Source: Myxococcales bacterium FL481 (lineage in GTDB: Bacteria > Myxococcota_A > Polyangia > Nannocystales > Nannocystaceae). Taken from it: a stretch of 52,816 bases of DNA. A program made the position numbers and the translations under genes. Location: NCBI GenBank assembly GCA_006508105.1, contig QKPP01000315.1:1-52816 (forward strand). The letters are read 5' to 3'. Every line of letters starts with the position of its first letter. Position 1 is the first letter of the stretch. Under the pieces are notes generated by a model that was not told where the DNA came from, did no database searches, and was given only the letters and a program-made list of their open reading frames with translations. This document shows, one piece after another, positions 45,910-52,816 of this stretch.

Positions 45910-46054
45910 GCGCTGCACGATGCCACGCCGCCGTTCGCCAAAAAAGCGATCCGAGCGCACGCGGTGACTGAGTTCGTCGGATCGAGCCAGACCGGTCGCG
46001 CCGGCGCTGACCGGGCGCGAGGCAGGAGCCGGACGGGCGCTGCGACCCGCGGGT

Positions 46055-47137
46055 TCAGTGACGCCGGGCGGGGTCGGTCCGGCGAGGGGAAGCCGCGGCT
46101 TGGTCGACGGGGCGGCGGGGCGTGGCGGCGAGGCGCGTCAAGGCGAGCTGACAGAGGCGCTCGATCAGCCGATCGTAGCTGACCCCGGCGTGGGCCATGA
46201 GCTTGGGATACATGCTGATAGACGTGAACCCGGGCAAGGTGTTGAGCTCGTTGAGGTACACGGCGTGCGACTGCCGGTCGACGAAGAAGTCCACCCGCGC
46301 CAGCCCGCTGCAGCCACAGGCCCGAAAGGCGGCCAGCGCGTGGGCCTGCACCGTCTCGGTGACTTCGGCGGGGAGCGGGGCCGGGATGTGCAACGTGGCC
46401 GTGTCCTGCTGGTACTTGGTCGCGTAGTCGTACCAGACCCCGGGGGGAAGGCGGACCTCCCCGGGGGCGCTCACCACTGTCTCGTCCCCACCGTTGCCGA
46501 GGACGGCCACCTCGACCTCGTGGGCATCCAGGCCGCGTTCGATCACAATGCTCTCGTCGTACTGCGCCGCGAGTTCGAGCGCGGCCCGGCCGGTGTCGCG
46601 ATCGGTCGCTTTGCTAACGCCGATCGAAGACCCCATATTGGCTGGCTTCACAAAGCAAGGGAAACCGATCTCCGCCGCGATGCGGTCGAGTACCGCGTCG
46701 CTGGGGTCGAGTTCCCGGCGCCAACAGGACAGCCACGGGACGACGGGGATCCGGTAGGTGGCGAGGACCTGCTTGCACCGGACCTTGTCCATGCACAACG
46801 CCGAAGCCAGCACGCCCGAGCCGACGTATGGCACGTCGATCGAATCCAACAGGCCTTGGAAGCGACCGTCTTCGCCGTACGGGCCGTGGAGGACGGGGAA
46901 CACCACATCGACACGAAGCGCCTGGATATCCGTCACGATCGGCGCGTGGGCGATGACCTGAGCCGGGTCGTCGTCGCTCGTTCCGAGTCGCCAGCCTCCC
47001 TGCCGATCGATACCGAGCAACCGCACGTCGAAGCGCTCGCGATCGATGGCTTGCAAGACCTCGGTGGCGCTGCGAATGGAGATATCGTGCTCGGGCGAAC
47101 GGCCCCCAAATGCGAGCAACACGGTCGTTCTAGTCAT
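46055..47137 (-). CDS. ddl: D-alanine-D-alanine ligase
   Basis: The 360 residues show the N-terminal L-L-A-F-G-G-R-S-P-E-H-D-I-S-I motif, H-G-P-Y-G-E-D-G near 85-92, Y-V-G-S-G at about 105, M-D-K near 117, the ATP-grasp V-K-P-A-N-M-G-S-S-I-G-V, and the C-terminal N-E-L-N-T-L-P-G-F metal-binding motif. It joins two D-Ala residues for peptidoglycan precursors in the cytoplasm. Its start overlaps the end of dacB by 8 bp, so the two genes are one transcription unit, dacB first. The C-terminus has a short Arg/Pro-rich tail beyond the usual end. Confidence 0.97.
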   Translation of the reverse strand: MTRTTVLLAFGGRSPEHDISIRSATEVLQAIDRERFDVRLLGIDRQGGWRLGTSDDDPAQVIAHAPIVTDIQALRVDVVFPVLHGPYGEDGRFQGLLDSIDVPYVGSGVLASALCMDKVRCKQVLATYRIPVVPWLSCWRRELDPSDAVLDRIAAEIGFPCFVKPANMGSSIGVSKATDRDTGRAALELAAQYDESIVIERGLDAHEVEVAVLGNGGDETVVSAPGEVRLPPGVWYDYATKYQQDTATLHIPAPLPAEVTETVQAHALAAFRACGCSGLARVDFFVDRQSHAVYLNELNTLPGFTSISMYPKLMAHAGVSYDRLIERLCQLALTRLAATPRRPVDQAAASPRRTDPARRH

Positions 47138-48923
47138 GGCGCGTGGGCGGGTGCGAAGCGGTGGACGGCGGACGGGTCGGCGGCGCGGCGTCGACCCGGG
47201 TGTTGGACGAGGCCTTGGACGCGGGCGGGGACGACGAGACCTCGAGGTGGCGGGCCATCGCCAACACCATGCGGTCTTGGAGTCGTCGACTGTCTCGTGC
47301 TCGGCCCCCGTTGACGAGGATGCTGAAGGCCAAGGCGTCGCGTCCGTTGGGGTCGGTCACGATCCCGGACAACGCGCTCACGCCAGTGATCGTTCCCGTC
47401 TTCGCATGCAGTCGCGGGCCGAGTCGACGGAGTCGGCGGCGCAAGGTCCCGTCCTCGCCGGGGACGGCCATCACTTCACGCAGGGTATCCGAGGGGGCGC
47501 CCGGGCGCTGTGTCAGCGCCAGGATTCGCACGAGGGCGCGGGCAGTGGTTCGACTCGTGCGCGACAGTCCCGAGCCGTTGTCGAGCTGCAGCTCCGCTGG
47601 ATCACCACCGATGGTCCGCCAAAACGCGGCCACGGTGGCGACGCCGTCGGCGAATGTCCCCGGTCGCCCGGTCGCTCGCCACGCGAGGGTGCGCAGCACT
47701 TGCTCGCTGGTGAAGTTGTTCGAGAAGCGCAGCGCCGAGGCCAGCACCTCGTGCAGTGGAGCGGAGATGTGGGCCGCGAGGAGTTGGGCGTGTTGCGGCG
47801 CGACGCCGCGGTCGATCGGGATCGCCGGGCCGTCGGTTTGCTCGGCGGCCAGTCTCGCGACGCACGCGCCGAAGAAGGCGAGCGGATCGTGCACCCGCCG
47901 GCGGGCCACCACGGGGGCGTGGCCGGGAGGCAGGGTGCCGCGCACGGTCACCCGAGTCTGACCGTCGACCACCCCGCTGCGGATGTCGAGCGGGCCCCCG
48001 CGCCCGCTGCGAGCCCGGTTCACGATCTTGACGCCCCCGCAGCCAGGGCGGGTGCGGGCGACGGGACGAGCTTGGTGTCGGCTGGGCCGGACCTCGATCT
48101 CGACCGTGTTGAACGCGAGGGCCAAGGCACTGCTCGGCGCCGCGTAGCTGTGGGCCGGGCCACTTGTGGGGTAGCCAGGACCGAACCGCCGGGGCGAAAA
48201 CGCCGAATCGTCGAGAACGATTCGCCGGATCTCGCGGCCGTCGTGTGCGGCGAGGGCACGTCGGATCAGTCGCTCGAGATCGACGATCTGCAGGCTCGGA
48301 TCCCCCGTGCCGACCACGAACAGCGTATCTGCCGTGGCGCGAACCTCCGTCCGGAACCGGTAGCGCGCGCCGAGCAATTCCACAGCAGCTACCGCCGTGA
48401 CGAGCTTCTGATTGCTCGCGGGGTGCAGGGTCGTATCGCCGTTGCGATCAAACACCACCTTGCGGGACGCCAGAGACTGGACGCGGACGCCCACCCGCGT
48501 GCCGGCCGGTCGCGAGGCGAGGACCGCACCCAAACGGCGGCTCAACGCGGCGTCGTCGCCCTGACCGGGGGCGCGCGGGGTTTCTTCGCGCGTCAGCGGC
48601 TCGCGGTTCAGCTCGCGCTGGAGCGCGGCGAGACGGCGCTCGACGACCGACGGCCATGCCGCGGCCGCGATGCCGTCTCGATTCGGATGAACGGATCCGG
48701 TCGCGGCTTGGACCCCGTGGTGGCCCGCGGTCGCTGGTCCACGCCATCGCGCGTCGGGGGCCGCACGCGGCCGGGCTGCGCCGGATTCCGCGGACGGAAC
48801 CGGCACGGACGCTGATTCACCTGGGCGCAAAATCCGCTGGCCGGGAACGGCGGCGCCCGCCACGGTGCTCGCGAGCCCGAGCATGGCCACCAGGAGGGAA
48901 CGCGTGAGGCGGGGTCGACGCAT
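47130..48923 (-). CDS. dacB: D-alanyl-D-alanine carboxypeptidase/endopeptidase (PBP4 type)
   Basis: From ATG 48923 the 597-residue product has a signal peptide (TRSLLVAMLGLASTVAGA) and a long Ala/Pro/Arg-rich N-terminal region to about 125. The penicillin-binding motifs are S170-N-Q-K173, S401-N-N403 and K508-T-G510, typical of class C low-molecular-weight PBPs (PBP4/DacB), which remove the terminal D-Ala and cut cross-links in peptidoglycan. The family often has 450-500 residues; the excess is in the N-terminal extension. Its 3' end overlaps ddl by 8 bp. The pairing of a ligase that makes D-Ala-D-Ala with a hydrolase acting on it is a coherent wall-metabolism unit. Confidence 0.95.
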   Translation of the reverse strand: MRRPRLTRSLLVAMLGLASTVAGAAVPGQRILRPGESASVPVPSAESGAARPRAAPDARWRGPATAGHHGVQAATGSVHPNRDGIAAAAWPSVVERRLAALQRELNREPLTREETPRAPGQGDDAALSRRLGAVLASRPAGTRVGVRVQSLASRKVVFDRNGDTTLHPASNQKLVTAVAAVELLGARYRFRTEVRATADTLFVVGTGDPSLQIVDLERLIRRALAAHDGREIRRIVLDDSAFSPRRFGPGYPTSGPAHSYAAPSSALALAFNTVEIEVRPSRHQARPVARTRPGCGGVKIVNRARSGRGGPLDIRSGVVDGQTRVTVRGTLPPGHAPVVARRRVHDPLAFFGACVARLAAEQTDGPAIPIDRGVAPQHAQLLAAHISAPLHEVLASALRFSNNFTSEQVLRTLAWRATGRPGTFADGVATVAAFWRTIGGDPAELQLDNGSGLSRTSRTTARALVRILALTQRPGAPSDTLREVMAVPGEDGTLRRRLRRLGPRLHAKTGTITGVSALSGIVTDPNGRDALAFSILVNGGRARDSRRLQDRMVLAMARHLEVSSSPPASKASSNTRVDAAPPTRPPSTASHPPTRHD

Positions 48924-49201
48924 GATTGGGTAGGTCTTTGTCCTACATTTCATGCGTCGCACGCGATCGCAAACAAACGACGAAACCCGGCTCGCCATTC
49001 GGCGGCCGGGTCGGTCCTCGGCCGCGAAGCGGGACGCCGGGTTCGCTCTACTGTGCCCGAGGACGCTCGTCCACAACTGGCCGGCTCGTCGCCGGCTCGG
49101 CGGGACCCGTCGTTTCGCGGTGGTCGGCGCTGGCGGCCGGGCGTGGCGACGCGAGTCCGGCTCGCCACGCGGCGGGCCGCGTTCGGCCTCGCCGGCGAGC
49201 G

Positions 49202-49330
49202 CTACGCGTTGTCGCTCTTGCCGGATTCCGCTTTGCCAGCGGCGATGCGGGCTTTGATGCGCGCTTTGTGCTTCTTTTGAGCGCGACGTCGTCGCATCTT
49301 CGGGGTTCGTCGGTTGTCGCCGTAGGCCAT
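49202..49330 (-). CDS. Small basic protein of 42 residues
   Basis: ATG 49330 has a very strong GAGGAG site six bases upstream. The product begins MAYGDNRRTPKMRRRRAQ, continues K-K-H-K-A-R-I-K-A-R and ends in an Ala/Gly/Lys/Ser tail. About a third of its residues are Arg or Lys, as in small ribosome-associated or nucleic-acid-binding proteins. It has no signal peptide. I remember similar short hypothetical proteins in related bacteria but cannot name the family. The gene is divergent from serS across 116 bp and upstream of dacB by 278 bp on the same strand. Confidence 0.72.
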   Translation of the reverse strand: MAYGDNRRTPKMRRRRAQKKHKARIKARIAAGKAESGKSDNA

Positions 49331-49446
49331 CGAAAGCTCCTCGTCCGCGATCGGTCGGACGCGCGCGGAGCATGGAGGACGCTGACACGCGGGTCAAGCC
49401 CTCCGCGGCGCACGGGTGGTCCGACTCGGGCTATGTTCCGCCCGCC

Positions 49447-50826
49447 ATGCTCGACATCAAGCTCCTCCGTGATGATCCGGAACTCGTGCGTCGCACCCTT
49501 GAAGAGCGTCGGGTGTCGGTTTTCGCCGACCTCGCCGATCTTGCCTCGGCGGCCGACGCGGCGGCCGCCACTGTCGAACGTCTCGTCGCGCTCGATCGCC
49601 GCTACCGCGATCTGTTGACGGCGCAGGAGGACTTGCGTCGCCGACAAAACGAAAACAGTGCCGCGATGAAACGGGTGGGCTCGCTCCCGAGGGGCGAGCA
49701 AGCGGTGGCTCGTGAGCCGCTGGTGGCCGAAGGAAGAGAGTTGCGAGACAAAGGCCGCGCGCTCGAGCACGACACGACCGCCGCGTTGGCCGAGCGCGAC
49801 GACGCTTGGCGACTGGTTCCGAATCTGACCCATCCGGACTCTCCGCGTGGGGGGTCGGATGACGATCACACGGAGGTTTCGCGCTGGGGCACGCCGCGCG
49901 ACTTTGCAGCCGAAGGGTTCGCTCCGCGTGACCACCTGCAGATCGCAGAGGCGTTGGACCTCGTGGATTTCCCGGCCGGCGCGAAAGTGGCGGGGCAGAA
50001 ATTCTACTACCTGCGCAATGAGGCGGTGCTGCTGGATCTGGCGCTGCAGCACTACGCGCTGGGCATCGCCCAAAAGCACGGGTTCGTGCTGCACACGACC
50101 CCCGATCTCGCCCGAGCGGAGATCCTCGACGGGCTTGGGTTCAATCCCCGCGGCGAGTCGACCCAGGTCTACAGTGTGGCCAACTCAGACCTGTGCCTGG
50201 TTGGGACCGCCGAGATCACCTTGGGCGGGATGCTCGCAGACACGATCTTCGAGGAGGAACAACTGCCCTTGCTCTATGCCGGCCTCTCGCATTGCTTTCG
50301 CACCGAGGCCGGCTCCCACGGGCAAGAGTCTCGGGGGCTTTACCGCGTGCATCAGTTCACCAAGGTCGAACTGTTTGCGTTCGTGCGTGGGGAGGTGGCG
50401 GAGAGCGAAGCGATGCACCGACGCTTGTTGGCGATCGAAGAAGAGATCTTTCAAGGCCTTGGCGTGCCGTACCGAGTCCTCGACATCGCCAGCGGCGACT
50501 TGGGCGGCCAAGCCTATCGCAAGTACGACATCGAGGCGTGGATGCCGGGACGCGGTGACTTCGGCGAAGTGACCAGCACCAGCAACTGCACCGACTACCA
50601 GTCCCGCCGACTCAAGGTGCGCTATCACAGCACGGCGCCCGACGGGGGCAAGCGCAAGACTCGGTTCGTGCACATGCTCAACGGCACCGCGATCGCCACT
50701 TCGCGGGGGCTGGTCGCGATCTTGGAGAACTTTCAGCGGTCCGACGGCGGGGTGGACGTGCCCCCGCCACTCCAGGCCATCGTTGGCAAGGCCGTCATCT
50801 CGCCGCGCGATCGGCTGAGCGAATGA
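49447..50826 (+). CDS. serS: Seryl-tRNA synthetase
   Basis: From ATG 49447 the product is 459 residues. The N-terminal 120 residues form the long coiled-coil tRNA-binding arm. The class II core follows: T-A-E-I-T with G-T-A-E at about 255 (the serine site), motif 2 C-F-R-T-E-A-G-S-H-G-Q-E-S-R-G-L-Y-R-V-H-Q-F, and motif 3 N-G-T-A-I-A-T-S-R-G-L-V-A-I-L-E-N-F-Q. Motif 3 has T-A-I-A-T-S where most family members have S-G-L-A-V-G, a mild departure. The longer frame upstream is not used. It charges tRNA-Ser. Its stop overlaps the phosphodiesterase start by 4 bp. Confidence 0.96.
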   Translation: MLDIKLLRDDPELVRRTLEERRVSVFADLADLASAADAAAATVERLVALDRRYRDLLTAQEDLRRRQNENSAAMKRVGSLPRGEQAVAREPLVAEGRELRDKGRALEHDTTAALAERDDAWRLVPNLTHPDSPRGGSDDDHTEVSRWGTPRDFAAEGFAPRDHLQIAEALDLVDFPAGAKVAGQKFYYLRNEAVLLDLALQHYALGIAQKHGFVLHTTPDLARAEILDGLGFNPRGESTQVYSVANSDLCLVGTAEITLGGMLADTIFEEEQLPLLYAGLSHCFRTEAGSHGQESRGLYRVHQFTKVELFAFVRGEVAESEAMHRRLLAIEEEIFQGLGVPYRVLDIASGDLGGQAYRKYDIEAWMPGRGDFGEVTSTSNCTDYQSRRLKVRYHSTAPDGGKRKTRFVHMLNGTAIATSRGLVAILENFQRSDGGVDVPPPLQAIVGKAVISPRDRLSE

Positions 50827-51506
50827 GGGCGCCGGTCGTGCTGGGCCACCGCGGGGCGCCGCAAGATCGGGTGGAAAATACGCTCGACTCGTTCGCGTGG
50901 GCGCTCGCGTGCGGGGCCGCGGGCATCGAGTGCGACCTTCGGCTGGCCGCCGACGGTGAGGTTGTCGTGTTCCACGACCACGATCTCCAACGTCTCGCCG
51001 GGCGGGCCGAACGGGTCGACGAACTCGACTGGCCCGCGCTCGCGCAGGTCGAACTGCGGGCGGGGGGGCGGATTCCGCGGTTGGTCGACCTGCTCGCGGC
51101 CTGGCCCGCTGCGGCGTGGCTGGATCTCGAGCTCAAGGCCGGCGGCGAGGCGCTTGCGCGGGCGGTGGTGGCAACAGTTGCCGCGCGGCAACGGAGCTTC
51201 GTGAGTAGCTTCGACCCGAGTCTGCTGCAGGCAGTGGCGTCGACCGGATGGTCGGGCCAACGATGGCTGCTCCTCGAGCTCTCGCCGTCGGCCGATCCGC
51301 GCGAGCATCTCGATCGCGCGGTCGCGCTCGGGGTTGCGGGGGTGATTGTGCCGGCGGTCACCGCCTCCTCCCAGGCCGTGGAACAGTACGCGGCCGCGAA
51401 TCTGGGCATGGGGGTCTGGGGGGCGCGAGACGACGAACACGAGCGCCAGCTGGCCACCTGCGGTCTGCGCTGGCTCATCACCGATCGACCTCGCGCGGGG
51501 CTGTGA
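50823..51506 (+). CDS. Glycerophosphodiester phosphodiesterase family protein
   Basis: The 227 residues start at ATG 50823, overlapping the serS TGA as ATGA, so translation is probably coupled. Family marks are G-H-R-G at 8-11, E-N-T-L-D-S-F at about 18-24, I-E-C-D-L-R near 35-40, V-F-H-D near 49-52 (catalytic His), and L-D-L-E-L-K near 99-104. The enzyme hydrolyses glycerophosphodiesters to glycerol-3-phosphate and an alcohol. There is no signal peptide, so it looks cytoplasmic (UgpQ-like). It is slightly short (typically 240-250) but all recognisable motifs are present. A functional link to serS is not evident. Confidence 0.9.
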   Translation: MRAPVVLGHRGAPQDRVENTLDSFAWALACGAAGIECDLRLAADGEVVVFHDHDLQRLAGRAERVDELDWPALAQVELRAGGRIPRLVDLLAAWPAAAWLDLELKAGGEALARAVVATVAARQRSFVSSFDPSLLQAVASTGWSGQRWLLLELSPSADPREHLDRAVALGVAGVIVPAVTASSQAVEQYAAANLGMGVWGARDDEHERQLATCGLRWLITDRPRAGL

Positions 51507-52155
51507 CTCGGGCGGGCGACGCTGCGGCGAGGCGGGGGGGGGGCCGCCGACGGGGCCTCGCCACGGGCTGGGTTGGCGTGTGACGTAGATGTCGCACCCG
51601 TTGCGCACGTGCCGACTCGAGCGGACGCAGGCTGGTGCGAACGCATGGCCTACCCGAGCTCACCGGTACGCGTGGATGCTCATCGCGTTCGGCCTGGCCG
51701 CTGCGACGAGGACCGCCACCGGATGGTCGTGGACCGGCCCCGCGGGGGGCTCGGGTTCGAGTGCGTCGCGGCCACGTTCTTGTGCCGCCCAACTCAAGTC
51801 GAATGCCGAGGGGCGGTCACCCGTCTACGGCCGTGCGTGCGAGTGGGGGTTGGCTAGGTTTCGATGGCCCCCTCATCGAGGACGGCCGGAGCCGTCCTCG
51901 ATGAGGGGGCCGGTCCGGGTCTCGGTCCGAGCCTTGCGCGGCGGGGAAGCGCCGGAATGCGGTGTGTACCCTCGAGTTGATTGTGTTGGCGGTCACCCGA
52001 GCGGCAGTCGCAAAACCCGCGGAGTTGAATCTTGGGGCGCAACGGGCGTAGCTTGAACACCTAGGGCTGGTCTATCGTCGGCTCCGCAGCGACCGACGCT
52101 GGTCGTGTTCGTGGCCCGCGTGGGGCCGCTCCCAACTCCGGAAGGACTATCAAGC
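51507..52155. other. Gene-free stretch with a large hairpin, 649 bp
   Basis: Frames here (for example 51589-52056 plus) are low in natural composition and lack ribosome binding sites. The main feature is the perfect inverted repeat at 51866-51911, listed separately. The last 40 bp contain the GGAAGGA site of the right-edge lipoprotein gene. Confidence 0.5.
51866..51911. repeat. Perfect inverted repeat, 21-bp arms, 4-nt loop
   Basis: Positions 51866-51886 and 51891-51911 are exact reverse complements with the loop CGGA. The stem is GC-rich and would be very stable. No T-run follows on either strand, so it is not a standard intrinsic terminator. It sits 360 bp after the phosphodiesterase stop and 244 bp before the next gene. 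Confidence 0.85.

Positions 52156-52816
<661 letters not shown>

Noticed and set aside
51589..52056. 155-residue plus-strand frame across the large hairpin
   Set aside because: It runs through the perfect inverted repeat, lacks a ribosome binding site and has unnatural composition.

Overview
The window is high-GC bacterial DNA that most likely comes from a myxobacterium (phylum Myxococcota, probably suborder Nannocystineae). The evidence is several lipoproteins with long Gly-Asp or Ser/Thr/Asp/Gly repeats after the lipobox, a MYXO-CTERM-like sorting tail, a CFI-box C-terminus, a Delta-60-repeat protein, and many secreted beta-propeller proteins beside ordinary housekeeping genes. I saw no tRNA, rRNA or CRISPR array. 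The genus is an inference.

Left part (1-11.7 kb): accessory and sparsely coding. It holds the 5' end of a Gly-Asp repeat lipoprotein running off the left edge, a tandem SnoaL-like gene divergent from a MarR-GNAT fusion regulator, a lipoprotein with a ferritin-like diiron domain, and a coupled cassette of three small lipoproteins. Next comes a short island in which two degraded IS91-like transposase relics, in inverted orientation and sharing an exact 25-bp match, flank a V8/trypsin-like serine protease and a 61-residue peptide gene. The peptide repeats a 19-residue motif found in the protease pro-region. A secreted Cys-rich protein and a membrane/zinc-ribbon protein follow.

Middle (12-36.6 kb): etfB-etfA (electron transfer flavoprotein); a DsbA-like lipoprotein, thrB and a small lipoprotein in tandem; an outer-membrane barrel-like protein; a methyltransferase; and a Delta-60-repeat protein. 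A divergent DNA-repair locus follows, made of a pseudo-exonuclease/GIY-YIG nuclease and an XPD/DinG-like helicase with an N-terminal PD-(D/E)XK domain. Two identical LexA-like (SOS) boxes lie in its shared promoter region. Then come a BNR/Asp-box propeller with a MYXO-CTERM-like tail, an N-formylglutamate amidohydrolase, a hybrid sensor kinase, a large Cys-rich repeat lipoprotein with a clear intrinsic terminator, RNase D, and a DUF2271-like/CFI-box secreted protein.

Right part (36.8-52.8 kb): a tightly packed four-gene operon encoding two paralogous acidic propeller lipoproteins, a third propeller lipoprotein and an outer-membrane barrel-like protein, which I read as a surface or envelope complex of unknown function. 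Housekeeping genes follow: trpS with a GNAT gene, dacB-ddl for peptidoglycan, a 42-residue basic protein, and serS with a glycerophosphodiester phosphodiesterase. The end of the window has a perfect 21-bp-arm hairpin in a gene-free stretch and the start of another Gly-Asp/DTGGS repeat lipoprotein running off the right edge.
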